In this document: one piece after another, positions 14,772 to 23,587 of the stretch
Position numbering within the stretch: the stretch's first letter is position 1
Layout of the letters: each line of letters starts with the position of its first letter
Assembly: GCA_003553905.1 (NCBI GenBank)
Contig: PWEA01000009.1
Coordinates: forward strand, 1-46,927
DNA length: 46,927 bases
Reading direction: 5' to 3'
Source: Candidatus Aenigmatarchaeota archaeon
Lineage (GTDB): Archaea; Aenigmatarchaeota; Aenigmatarchaeia; PWEA01
Notes under the pieces: generated by a model
The model's input: only the letters and a program-made list of their open reading frames with translations
Databases searched by the model: none
What the model was told of the DNA's origin: nothing
Program-made: the position numbers and the translations under genes

Positions 14772-16295
14772 ATGACAGAGCAGATAGGAACAGTTATATC
14801 GACACCCGAGGGACCGTCTGCATCACAGTTTAGTTTTGTTATCGATGAGGGATCCAGGGACATACCAGTCAGGCAGAACCAGTTTGTGATGTTAGGTTCC
14901 GAAGAAGGGAATCTTATAGCAAGGGTTTCGAATATATACAAAACTAACCGGTATTTCGACCGTGCCGAATCTGTCCGTGAATACGAAAGAAAGGGCAAGA
15001 AGCTTACGGAGATATTTCCTGCGGAAAGATGGGAGTACCTTGTTGGTGAAGCAAAGCCTCTCGGCGTCTATTCAGATGGCCAGATAAAAAGAGCCACGTT
15101 CCCTCCTTCACCGGGGACCGAGGTGAACACGATAAACGAGGACATACTTTCTGATTTCTTGGGACTTGACAACAGCAACGGCCTTCATATAGGAACTGTC
15201 GGCCATCATAATATACCTGTTAAACTTTCTATGACAAAACTTCTGCAAAAACACCTTTCCGTGCTTGCTTTATCCGGGGCGGGCAAGTCCTATCTCACAA
15301 GTGTGTTAATAGAAGAACTTCTCGATAGGGACAGTGGTGCAGGACAGGTAGGAACCGTTGTAATAGACACCCACGGCGAGTATATAGGATTTGGCGAAGA
15401 CGAAGAATACAGTGATAGAGTGAATGTCATAAGAGGAACTGATTTTAAGATAGGAGCGTCTAATCTATCACCTTCTCTATTTTTCCATCTCAAACCCAAC
15501 CTTTCGAGTGCTCAGAGAAGGGAGATAAGCAGGATACTGAGAAATATAAGAAAGGAAAAATCTGGGGATGTCTATAGTCTTTCCAGCATAGCAGATGCAG
15601 TCGCGAGAGACGATTCTATAAAAGCATCAACTAAGGAGGTACTTTTGTCCGAGATTTCGCATCTTGAGAGGACGGGTATTTTTGATGCTACAGACAACCC
15701 GCCCATAGAGGATCTTGTAAATCCCGGCGAGGCTTCTATAATAGATATCTCTGACTTTACATCACTTGAAGAGCGTCAGATGCTCGTGACATACATAGCC
15801 AGAAAACTTTTCTTTAAGAGACAGAACGATGAAGTCCCCCCATTTCTCCTGGTGTTGGAAGAAGCACATAACTTTGCTCCCGAGGGTAAAAAAAGACATA
15901 ATGCTCTTTCAAGGCCCGTTATACAGCGCATAGCGAGAGAGGGAAGAAAGTTTCATTCGTCTTTGTGTCTTATATCTCAGAGACCTATAAAGCTTGATAC
16001 CACGGCTCTTTCTCAGTGCAACACAAAGATAATAATGAGAATAACAAATCCGTATGACCAGAAGCATATAGGAAAGAGCAGCGAAGGACTGACAAGCGAT
16101 GTCCTCGAAACAATTTCTTCTCTCCGTGTCGGGGAAGCCTTTGTGGTCGGGGAAGCCGTTAACTATCCTCTATTTGCACAGATCAGGAAGAGAAAGAGTG
16201 AGGAAAGTGAAAGAGGAATGCCTCTTGAGAAGGCTGCAAAGAAATATTTAGATCAGGTTGAGAAAAAGAGTAGAGATGCCGAGTCGTTTATGTAG
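14772..16295 (+). CDS. herA: HerA bipolar DNA helicase / translocase
   Basis: 507 residues, normal for HerA. Residues 1-60 form the N-terminal HAS barrel; the FtsK-like RecA core has Walker A ALSGAGKSY (166-174), IDTHGEY (198-204), Walker B FLLVLEEAHNF (358-368), and the arginine-rich IQRIAREGRKFHSSLCLISQ segment. HerA forms hexamers that pump DNA into NurA. A GGAGGATT ribosome site precedes the ATG. The stop directly abuts the stop of convergent rad50. The NurA, Mre11 and Rad50 partners are all encoded in this window. Confidence 0.93.
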   Translation: MTEQIGTVISTPEGPSASQFSFVIDEGSRDIPVRQNQFVMLGSEEGNLIARVSNIYKTNRYFDRAESVREYERKGKKLTEIFPAERWEYLVGEAKPLGVYSDGQIKRATFPPSPGTEVNTINEDILSDFLGLDNSNGLHIGTVGHHNIPVKLSMTKLLQKHLSVLALSGAGKSYLTSVLIEELLDRDSGAGQVGTVVIDTHGEYIGFGEDEEYSDRVNVIRGTDFKIGASNLSPSLFFHLKPNLSSAQRREISRILRNIRKEKSGDVYSLSSIADAVARDDSIKASTKEVLLSEISHLERTGIFDATDNPPIEDLVNPGEASIIDISDFTSLEERQMLVTYIARKLFFKRQNDEVPPFLLVLEEAHNFAPEGKKRHNALSRPVIQRIAREGRKFHSSLCLISQRPIKLDTTALSQCNTKIIMRITNPYDQKHIGKSSEGLTSDVLETISSLRVGEAFVVGEAVNYPLFAQIRKRKSEESERGMPLEKAAKKYLDQVEKKSRDAESFM

Positions 16296-18308
16296 TTATT
16301 TTATTTCCTCGACCTTTGTTGGATTGTCCCTTCTTTTGTTTCTTTTTAGGTTATAGAGGTAAGAATTAGCAGCATTTTCCATGATTTCGTTGTGTGTTAT
16401 GAGAAATATCTGGTCTGCGAAATCAGTGATTCCTGTCCGGAGGAGTTCTGATAGATCCCCAACTGCTCGTTTGTCAAGGTTATGTGTGGGTTCATCTAGT
16501 ACAAGCCACCCCAGGTTTGGTGCAAGAACGAGGGAAAATGCGATCCTTAATGCAAGACATGAGGAGGTTCTTTCACCTCCAGAAGCTACACTGTCCACGG
16601 GTTTCCACTTTTGTTTGTTTTTAAGCTGTAGTTCGTAGTCACCGTCGTTCACTGTAAATCTCAGGCCGGTAAAATCTTGGTATGGGTATAGCCTGTTCCA
16701 TATCTTTGCAAGTGTTTTATTGATGTCTTCTATAAACCTCGACCTAAGCTCTTCTTGGGTGGACTTGAGAGCACCTCTGAATTTTTTTAGATTTTCGACA
16801 ACTCTTTCAGATCTTTTTATCTGTTTCCTTAGTTTTTCATATCTCTTTTTTCTATTCTCAATTTCTTTTCTTTTGACCTTTTTTTCCTTTAAAGTCCTTT
16901 TTTTGTTTTCGATTCGTTCTTTCAGTCTTTCCCTTTTGCCCGATAGATTATTTATCTTATCCTGTTTTCCCTCCAGGTCACTGAGATCATGATTTTCTTT
17001 CTTTTTCTTGATCTTTTTCTTTATCACTTCGAGCTTTTCTTTCTTTCTTTTGGCTTTATCTTTCTTTTCTTTTAGTTCTTCTACTATCCTTTTCTGATTC
17101 TCTGCGGTCTTTTTGTCATCTTCCTCCACTTTGATTTTATTCTTTATTTTTTCCAGGGCCTCTCCTTTATTTTGTATTTTTTCTTCGAGGTCCTGTTTTT
17201 CTTTTCCCAGTTCAGAAATTCTTTTCCTTTTTTCCTCTATGATTTCTTTTCTATGTGTTTTGTCGAGTTCTCTTTCGCACGTGGGGCACTGTCCACTTAT
17301 ACCCTTAACCTTCTGTATACCTTTCTGTAAGTTTCTTATCCTGATCTTTTTTTCTCTTTCTTTTTCTTTTATATCATCCAAGTCCTTTTTATGGTCTTCT
17401 TTACGTTTTTCAAGTGTTTTAAGGGCTTTATCTGCTTTTTTTAATATTTTATTGATTTTTTCCACTTTTAAGTCCTTTTTAGACTTAAGAGAGTCTATTT
17501 CGTCTTCTAAGTTATTTATAGCTCCTTTTATCTCACTTTTTTTATTTTCAAGTGTTTTTACATCTTCTAATGCTCTTTTACCTTCTTCTATGTCTTTTTG
17601 AATTCTTTTATACTGTTTATTTGTCTTTTGTAGACGTTCATTGATGGTTTTTATTAAATCATCTGTTTCGTTCTCTTCCTCCTTGAGCTTTTCTATCCTA
17701 GAAAAATCTTCCTGGGTTTCCATGCTTTCAAGTACGTTTTCCCCTGAATCTATCTTATCACCGAGTCTGTTTATTAGAGTTGTTGCATTCCCTCTACATT
17801 TTTCGAATTTATCTATCTGGAGTAGGCTGTCTATCTTTTTCATTCGTTCTCCCTTTCTTATTTCCAAGAAGTTGTCCAGGCCATCCTGTTCCGAATAAAC
17901 GGCCCTCGAAAAAAGGTTGTAGTCGACCTTCAACTTCTTCTCTACTATCTCAGTGACTCTAGAAGGTCCTGTATCTATTATTTCGCCGTCATTTCTTATG
18001 TAGGCTTCTGTGGTTCCCTTGCCTCTTTCCACAGTTCTTTTTATTTCAAACTCCTTGCCGTCCACGGTGAAAACAAGCTGTACATCTGCTTTATCCTTTT
18101 TTTGTGGCCTGTTCATTATAGTTTCGTCTAGAGTAACTTCTCTTGATCGATGGGAAGGAAAGGTTCCAAACAGTGCAAACGAAATTGCAGAAAGCACAGA
18201 ACTCTTTCCAGATCCCATGACACCGACCAGAACATTCGTACCTCTATCGAACTTGAACTCAGAATCTGAGTGACTCTTCCAGTTCTTGATCTTCAGTCCT
18301 TTTATCAT
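16296..18308 (-). CDS. rad50: Rad50 ATPase of the Mre11-Rad50 complex
   Basis: 670 residues, shorter than most archaeal Rad50 (commonly 800-900), through a shorter coiled coil. Walker A GVMGSGKSS (29-37), YSEQDGLD (Q-loop region), zinc hook CPTC (341-344), signature SGGER (576-580), Walker B WLVLDEPTHNLD (601-612) and a D-loop are all present. Residues ~190-510 are Lys/Glu-rich coiled coil. It is the last gene of the Mre11-NYN-Rad50 operon, 14 bases after the NYN gene. Confidence 0.93.
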   Translation of the reverse strand: MIKGLKIKNWKSHSDSEFKFDRGTNVLVGVMGSGKSSVLSAISFALFGTFPSHRSREVTLDETIMNRPQKKDKADVQLVFTVDGKEFEIKRTVERGKGTTEAYIRNDGEIIDTGPSRVTEIVEKKLKVDYNLFSRAVYSEQDGLDNFLEIRKGERMKKIDSLLQIDKFEKCRGNATTLINRLGDKIDSGENVLESMETQEDFSRIEKLKEEENETDDLIKTINERLQKTNKQYKRIQKDIEEGKRALEDVKTLENKKSEIKGAINNLEDEIDSLKSKKDLKVEKINKILKKADKALKTLEKRKEDHKKDLDDIKEKEREKKIRIRNLQKGIQKVKGISGQCPTCERELDKTHRKEIIEEKRKRISELGKEKQDLEEKIQNKGEALEKIKNKIKVEEDDKKTAENQKRIVEELKEKKDKAKRKKEKLEVIKKKIKKKKENHDLSDLEGKQDKINNLSGKRERLKERIENKKRTLKEKKVKRKEIENRKKRYEKLRKQIKRSERVVENLKKFRGALKSTQEELRSRFIEDINKTLAKIWNRLYPYQDFTGLRFTVNDGDYELQLKNKQKWKPVDSVASGGERTSSCLALRIAFSLVLAPNLGWLVLDEPTHNLDKRAVGDLSELLRTGITDFADQIFLITHNEIMENAANSYLYNLKRNKRRDNPTKVEEIK

Positions 18309-18322
18309 TTTGTTTCAGAGTT

Positions 18323-18826
18323 TCAGTCCATTAGGTAAAGGTCCTTTTTTTTGTCCATGTTTAGGAAAACATCTGCTGCTTCTACCAGTTCACCTGCGGT
18401 GGACTTTCCAAAGGACATGACCTCAACTTGCAGACCCTCTGATTTGAGATGTCTGACCAACGAGCTGAAGTCGCCGTCTCCTGTTACGAGTACTGCAACA
18501 TCTATTCTGTCAGTCATTTCTATTGCATCTATTGCTATACCCATGTCCCAGTCTCCCTTCTTACTTCCACCGTAGAACTCCTTAAGATCCTTTTTCTTTA
18601 CCTGGAAACCTATTTCACTCAGTGCTTCGAAGAAGTTTTCTTCGTCTCTTGTCTCTGCTTTTATTACATATGCTATTGCCCTAATGAGCTCCCTGTTGTC
18701 CTCCGCCACCTCTATAAGCGAGGAGTAGTCTACCTTACTGTCGTAGATGTTTTTCGCAGAGTAATACATGTTTTGGATATCCACGAATACAGCTACCCTC
18801 TGATTCTTTAAAGAAGATTTTCTAAT
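18323..18826 (-). CDS. NYN-domain (LabA/DUF88-like) putative ribonuclease
   Basis: PIN-like NYN fold: VAVFVDIQNMYYSA (first Asp), KKGDWDMGIAIDAIE, and VLVTGDGDFSSLVRHL carry the metal-binding Asp set. Homologues are RNA-processing or RNA-degrading nucleases. The start is odd: no ATG, GTG or TTG lies in frame between the upstream stop and GTG 18784, and starting at that GTG would remove the first beta-strand. An ATT at 18824-18826, four bases after GAGGTGA, would give the full domain (IRKSSLKNQRVAVFVD). I use that start; GTG 18784 is the conservative alternative. It lies between mre11 and rad50. Confidence 0.75.
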   Translation of the reverse strand: MRKSSLKNQRVAVFVDIQNMYYSAKNIYDSKVDYSSLIEVAEDNRELIRAIAYVIKAETRDEENFFEALSEIGFQVKKKDLKEFYGGSKKGDWDMGIAIDAIEMTDRIDVAVLVTGDGDFSSLVRHLKSEGLQVEVMSFGKSTAGELVEAADVFLNMDKKKDLYLMD

Positions 18827-18901
18827 ATTCTCACCTCTTGTTTTATACTTATATCCGACTTTTCACATACAACTCTCTCTACAAGAATTTAAAACTTTAG
18901 T

Positions 18902-20197
18902 TTATTTTACCCACCACTCTTTTTCTGCTTCTTCTGATCTTTGTGCGTTCCTTTCCTCTTCATGGTCTTTGGTTTCTTTGTCTTCCATCTTCTCCATTGC
19001 AGCTTCAATCTTACCCTCTGCAAGATCTTCGAATATTTCATCGGGACTTATATCGATTCCAAGTTCGTCCATCTTTTTATGTAGTATATTCATACCCATC
19101 TCGTCTACCGAAAGTCTATTTTCCCGCGTTTTTTCAAAGGATTGTTTTTTTCCTTCCGTGTTGTCTTCTTTCAGGTTTTCTGAAAAACTAATCAAAGCCC
19201 TTTCACTATATTTTTCTTCTATTCTTGAAAGATCTATATCAGACGAAGTCAGTCCTCTTTGAAGATTTCCGGTTGTCTTTATTCTTACAAGGGGTTTCTT
19301 TTCAGAGTTTTCGGGTATATCCTCCAGCAACGAGGATATCTTTTTTTCTATTTCTCTTTCATCTGCATCAGTCAACTCGATTTTTTTGTATACGAACTCT
19401 CTCGGTACTTCGATTTCTACAAACTCTATATCATCTTTTTGTGTGGATATGTTGTAGAAACCCTTTGGTGTTTCCGAATCCTTTTTCTTTAGTTGTGTGG
19501 GTATGAGGCTACCTGGTATTATGAACGGTTTTCCGTTGACCTTCTGTTTATCTTTCCAGTGTATGTGGCCTGATACATATAGATCAAACCCACCCGGAAG
19601 ATCCTCGAGACCGAGATCTGGTGGACTAACAGGATTGTATATGTACTGCTTTAGATCCTGGTGTATTACGAATATATTGTATGCATCTTCAAAGGGTTCG
19701 GGATTCCATTTCTTTAGGATCTCCTTTGAATATCTTTCCGGAACTCCGCCCATTCCATGTATCCCCACTTTCTCATCGCCCACCTTCAGTTCTACGGAGC
19801 TACAGTGGAGGTGTATAAGAAATCCAGCCTTTTCCATCGCCTCTATACTATTTTTTTGTTTATTTGTCCTTCTCTCATGTGTTCCATGTACTGCAACCAC
19901 GGGGATACCATCAAAAACTTCTTTGGATACATCACCTCTGCCTGTTGTTTTTTCGACTTCTATATTCTTTGTCCCATCCGCGGACGAAATCATATTCATG
20001 AATTTGGACCAGTATTCGGGTCTCGGTAGTCTAGAATCAAAAATATCACCGGCAACAACGACAAGATCCGAGTCCATGTCGACTGCTTTTCTGAAGGCAT
20101 TTTCTGCTGCAACCAAAGCATCTTCTTCCCTTTCCGTGTCCCTTTTAAATCCAAGGTGCAGGTCGGACATTATTGATATGTTTGCCATGAGAATCAT
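18902..20197 (-). CDS. mre11: Mre11 nuclease
   Basis: 431 residues. Phosphoesterase motifs: MSDLHLGF (10-17), VAGDIFDSR (48-56), VHGTHERR (103-110), VIHQD (177-181), SGHIHWK (209-215). The third motif has Thr where GNHD/E has Asn. The C-terminal ~170 residues include the capping region and a Glu/Lys-rich helical tail for Rad50. A TTTAAA box at 20217-20222 fits a near-leaderless start at Met1 (20197) or Met4 (20188). First gene of the operon with NYN and Rad50; the complex processes DNA double-strand breaks. Confidence 0.92.
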   Translation of the reverse strand: MILMANISIMSDLHLGFKRDTEREEDALVAAENAFRKAVDMDSDLVVVAGDIFDSRLPRPEYWSKFMNMISSADGTKNIEVEKTTGRGDVSKEVFDGIPVVAVHGTHERRTNKQKNSIEAMEKAGFLIHLHCSSVELKVGDEKVGIHGMGGVPERYSKEILKKWNPEPFEDAYNIFVIHQDLKQYIYNPVSPPDLGLEDLPGGFDLYVSGHIHWKDKQKVNGKPFIIPGSLIPTQLKKKDSETPKGFYNISTQKDDIEFVEIEVPREFVYKKIELTDADEREIEKKISSLLEDIPENSEKKPLVRIKTTGNLQRGLTSSDIDLSRIEEKYSERALISFSENLKEDNTEGKKQSFEKTRENRLSVDEMGMNILHKKMDELGIDISPDEIFEDLAEGKIEAAMEKMEDKETKDHEEERNAQRSEEAEKEWWVK

Positions 20198-20257
20198 GGA
20201 GTATTTACTTCTTGAACTTTAAATGATTTCAGATATTATTTGTAGTAGACAACTTTC

Positions 20258-20380
20258 GGGCCGGTGGTGTAGCCAAACGGAAGTTCCACTTTTGATTTAC
20301 AGGACTTTCGTTGCTATAATGGTCTAGCATCGGGCGTTCGGGGCGCCCAGACCCGTGTTCAAATCACGGCCGGCCCACCA
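20258..20380 (+). tRNA. tRNA-Pro (CGG) with an intron in the D-loop and encoded CCA
   Basis: The acceptor arms GGGCCGG (20258-20264) and CCGGCCC (20370-20376) pair perfectly, followed by A and encoded CCA. The anticodon arm GGGCG-TTCGGGG-CGCCC (20332-20348) has anticodon CGG at 20339-20341, and the T-arm CCGTG-TTCAAAT-CACGG is at 20353-20369. The D-arm is split: TGGTGTAGCC, then about 45 extra bases, then TGGTCTAGCAT. With the insert removed a normal D-loop with GG is restored. Confidence 0.92.
20275..20319 (+). other. Predicted tRNA intron in the D-loop
   Basis: The insert folds on itself: 20276-20287 pairs with 20302-20312 (one bulged T, one G-U). Next to it exon bases TAGC (20270-20273) pair with intron bases GCTA (20313-20316), a four-bp helix flanked by short bulges, as in a relaxed bulge-helix-bulge splice substrate. 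The exact cut sites are uncertain by one to two bases. Confidence 0.75.
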
Positions 20381-20471
20381 TATATAGAATTATTACGAGG
20401 AACATGGACACGAACCGAGAAATTTGCAAACTTTCAACTGGTGGTAGTTATATTTTAAAGATTAATTATAT

Positions 20472-20492
20472 TATCAAAAATCCTTTTTGATA
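20472..20492. promoter_or_regulatory. Perfect palindrome just before the ferredoxin start codon
   Basis: TATCAAAAA-TCC-TTTTTGATA is a perfect 9-bp inverted repeat ending two bases before the ATG. An A/T box (ATATTTTAAA, about 20449-20458) lies at a distance that places the transcription start inside the palindrome, so an operator for a repressor is the simplest reading; an RNA hairpin hiding the start is the alternative. Confidence 0.6.
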
Positions 20493-20494
20493 GA

Positions 20495-21541
20495 ATGTCG
20501 ATAGTTTATTTTTTTGAGACTGATTCGGAATCCTTTGACCCAAAGGAACTTGCAGATGTACTTGAACCTCTTTTTGGAGAACTTTCTGATGGTAAAACGG
20601 CATTAAAACTTCATTTCGGCGAAAGAAAGGGCGATACTTATCTAAAGCCCAGGTGGGTAGAACCCATCTACAACTCTCTTGATAGAAAAAGCAAGGAATG
20701 TGTTCTCTTGGAATGTACTGTACTCTACAAAAGTCCTCGTGCCTTTGCTTCTACTCATAAGGAGGTTGCAAGGGAAAACGGGTTTACATTTGCACCCATT
20801 GTCATAGCGGATGGCGAAAGAGGAAACGATGAAACCGAGGTTGAAATAGAAGGTGAAATATTTGATAGAGTAAAACTTGGAAGCTCACTCGATAATTATG
20901 ATTCCTTAGTTGTGTTGACACATTTTACAGGTCATCTCGGTAGTGGTTTTGGAGGAGCACTAAAAAACATAGGGATGGGCTTGGGAAGCAAGGCAGGTAA
21001 GATGGAGATGCATGGAAACTTCGATTTAAAGATCAGTTCAAATAAATGCGTGGCTTGTGGTGAGTGTGTTGATCATTGTCCAGAAGAAGCTATTTCAATC
21101 TTTTCAAAAGGATTTCCTACAAATTCCAAAACAGCTTCTATAGATAAGGAAAAGTGTGTTGGTTGTGGAAGCTGCATCGCTGTCTGTCCCGAGGAAGCCG
21201 TTAAGATACCTTGGGCATCCAGATCTCGTAGGGGACTCCAGGAAAGAATATCAGAGTACGCGAAGGGGGTAGTAAAGAATAGAAATACGCTTTTTGTGAA
21301 TTTCCTTCTTAATATAACAAAAAAGTGTGACTGTGTAAATAAGAAACAGGAGCCCTTTACTGACGATATAGGAGTACTTGTTTCAGAGGACCCAGTTGCA
21401 GTAGATCAAGCCAGTATCGACATCATCGGCAAATCAAAATTTATGATAAGTGAAATGATGGTTAGTCCCGACAGACAGCTAAAACATGCTGAAAAGATAG
21501 AACTAGGTGAAAGAGAGTACGAAATCAGGAGCCTCAATTAA
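20495..21541 (+). CDS. DUF362-family protein with two [4Fe-4S] ferredoxin clusters
   Basis: 348 residues. The N-terminal ~170 and the last ~100 residues match the DUF362 fold (KTALKLHFGE, HFTGHLGSGFGGALKNIGMG, EDPVAVDQASIDII). Between them sit two complete cluster motifs, C185-C188-C191-C195P and C221-C224-C227-C231P. Such proteins are soluble iron-sulfur redox carriers of unknown partner. A single gene with its own promoter and the adjacent palindrome as likely control site. Confidence 0.88.
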   Translation: MSIVYFFETDSESFDPKELADVLEPLFGELSDGKTALKLHFGERKGDTYLKPRWVEPIYNSLDRKSKECVLLECTVLYKSPRAFASTHKEVARENGFTFAPIVIADGERGNDETEVEIEGEIFDRVKLGSSLDNYDSLVVLTHFTGHLGSGFGGALKNIGMGLGSKAGKMEMHGNFDLKISSNKCVACGECVDHCPEEAISIFSKGFPTNSKTASIDKEKCVGCGSCIAVCPEEAVKIPWASRSRRGLQERISEYAKGVVKNRNTLFVNFLLNITKKCDCVNKKQEPFTDDIGVLVSEDPVAVDQASIDIIGKSKFMISEMMVSPDRQLKHAEKIELGEREYEIRSLN

Positions 21542-21568
21542 ACAAAACTAGATTGTTTTCATGTCCTT

Positions 21569-23524
21569 CTATGCTACTCCTGTCCCGGCTTCTAGATCTC
21601 CTTCAGGTTCAAGCAGAACAGGCTTCTTGTTTCCTGCAACCGCAGCGAGAATCATACACTCGCTTTTGACACCCATAAGCTCCGATGGTTCGAGGTTGAC
21701 AAGCACAGGCAGTTTTTTACCTTCGAGTTGGTCCTTGGTATAGTGTCCTTTGAATCCACCCACCGACTGCTTGGTTTCTTCGCCGACATCTACTGTAAGT
21801 TTGAAGAGGTTTTTAGAATTTTCTATATCCTCTACCTTTTTTATTTCACCTATCCTGATGTCGAGTTTTTTGAATTCGTCAAAACTGATCATGTTTTTTT
21901 CACCTCCGGATATTTTGTTTTTGTTTTTTAAGTTATCGTTTCCAGAATCTACTTCTGTTTCATCTTCATGGATCATATCTGGTATATCTTCTTTATCTAT
22001 CTTTTCGAATAGTGGTTCGGGGTCTTTTATTTTCTGATTACCTAGGCCTAGTTCCTTCGACTTATCCCAGCTTTCTTCGTGTATATCCGTTTTCTGTCCG
22101 ATGTATTCCCATATCCTTTCTGCTGTTTCTGGCATAAATGGCTCAGAAACTATTGCGAGAGACTTTACAATATTAGCACAGATATAGAGGGTTTGTTTAC
22201 AGTCTTCTGCATCATTTTTCACTGTTTCCCATGGTTCATTTTCCTGAAAGTATCTGTTTCCAATGGAAGAAATTTCCATTACTTTTTTTAGGGCTCTATG
22301 TAGATGGAAGCCTTCCTCCATCTCTTTTTCTATATCCTCGATCCTTTCAACTACTTCATCAAAAATCTCTTTACCTTCCTCGTCTAAATCATCGACATGA
22401 GGTATATTACCAAAACTATTTTTTGTGAACTTAAGAGATCTATTGACAAAGTTCCCAAGGTTATCTGCGAGCTCAGAGTTGAGTTTTTCAACAAGTATTT
22501 CTTCAGAAAAGTCACCGTCTTCTAAAGTTGGTATTGCAGTCAATAGTGCGTATCTTGTTGGATCAACGCCAAACTTCTCGACCTCTTTATCGGGCCTGAT
22601 TACATTTCCCAGGCTCTTGGACATTTTTCTTCCACCGACAGTAAAGAACCCGTGGATCAATATCATTTCGGGTGTTTCCAAGCCAGCCGAAAGGAGTATG
22701 GCAGGCCATATCAGTGCATGGAATTTGTGTATGTCTTTGCCTATCAGGTGTATGTCTGCAGGCCAGTATTTTTCAAATCTGTCCTTGTCTGTAGTATAAC
22801 CTATTCCCGAAAGATAGTTCGTGAGAGCATCACACCATACGTACATGACCTGCGTTTCATCACCCGGAACGGGTATTCCCCACGGAAGAGTCTCCCTTTC
22901 TCTTGAAAAACTTACATCATCGGGACCATCTTCAATCATATCAAGAACTTCATTTCTTCTTGACTTTGGATAAACCTCCATCTCACCGCTTTCAATGAGT
23001 CTTTTGACTTCATCAGCATATTTTGAAAGTCTGAAAAAATAGTTTTCCTCGCTAACAAGCTCGGGCTCTTTGTCATGATCAGGACATTTTCCATCCTCGA
23101 GATCCCTTTTCTTTACAAAGCTTTCACAGCCTGAACAGTAGAGCCCGTGGTACTCCTTTTTGTAGATGTCACCGTTTTCTTCTAGCCTTTTCCAAATATC
23201 TCTTACAGTGGGGTAATGAACCTCCTTGTCAGAAGTTCGAATAAAGTTATCAATTGAAAGATTTAGTATATCAACCAGCTCTATGAACTTTGGTGCCATC
23301 ATATCAACAAAGTTTCTAGGATCCATTCCCTTGTCTTTGGCAGTCTCAAAATTTTTCTTACCGTGTTCATCCGTGCCGGTTAGATAAAATGTATCGTAGC
23401 CCTTTAGCCGGTTATATCTAGCAATAGAATCTGCGATAATCTTCTCAAAGGCGTGTCCTATATGAGGTGGTCCGTTTATATAATCAATTGCTGTAGTGAT
23501 GTAAAAGCTCCTTTCTTTGTTCAT
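21569..23524 (-). CDS. metG: Methionyl-tRNA synthetase, bacterial type, with C-terminal tRNA-binding domain
   Basis: 651 residues. Class I signatures: PPHIGH (19-24) and GRKMSKSLGN (~295-304). The zinc insert has one knuckle, CSGC and CPDH, as in the bacterial single-zinc form rather than the double-knuckle form common in archaea. After a polar linker the last ~105 residues are an EMAP/Trbp111-like tRNA-binding domain (FKKLDIRIGEIKKVEDIENS, GEETKQSVGGF, LVNLEPSELMGVKSECMILA). Charges tRNA-Met. Bacterial origin by transfer is inferred from the zinc insert and overall style. Confidence 0.92.
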   Translation of the reverse strand: MNKERSFYITTAIDYINGPPHIGHAFEKIIADSIARYNRLKGYDTFYLTGTDEHGKKNFETAKDKGMDPRNFVDMMAPKFIELVDILNLSIDNFIRTSDKEVHYPTVRDIWKRLEENGDIYKKEYHGLYCSGCESFVKKRDLEDGKCPDHDKEPELVSEENYFFRLSKYADEVKRLIESGEMEVYPKSRRNEVLDMIEDGPDDVSFSRERETLPWGIPVPGDETQVMYVWCDALTNYLSGIGYTTDKDRFEKYWPADIHLIGKDIHKFHALIWPAILLSAGLETPEMILIHGFFTVGGRKMSKSLGNVIRPDKEVEKFGVDPTRYALLTAIPTLEDGDFSEEILVEKLNSELADNLGNFVNRSLKFTKNSFGNIPHVDDLDEEGKEIFDEVVERIEDIEKEMEEGFHLHRALKKVMEISSIGNRYFQENEPWETVKNDAEDCKQTLYICANIVKSLAIVSEPFMPETAERIWEYIGQKTDIHEESWDKSKELGLGNQKIKDPEPLFEKIDKEDIPDMIHEDETEVDSGNDNLKNKNKISGGEKNMISFDEFKKLDIRIGEIKKVEDIENSKNLFKLTVDVGEETKQSVGGFKGHYTKDQLEGKKLPVLVNLEPSELMGVKSECMILAAVAGNKKPVLLEPEGDLEAGTGVA

Positions 23525-23587
23525 ATCCCGTAATAATAAATATCCAAGATTTATAAAAACTCTTCTATTGCTTCTGATCTTTTGCGT

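Noticed and set aside
17113-17601. Long open frame on the + strand opposite the Rad50 coiled coil
   Set aside because: It is Ser/Phe/Leu-rich, as expected when Lys/Glu-rich codons are read in antisense; no ribosome site or domain.
16296-18308. Short Rad50 as a truncated gene
   Set aside because: Both ATPase halves and the zinc hook are present; only the coiled coil is short.
19497-20222. 241-codon open frame opposite Mre11
   Set aside because: Fully antisense to a clear Mre11 with all motifs; composition unlike neighbouring proteins.
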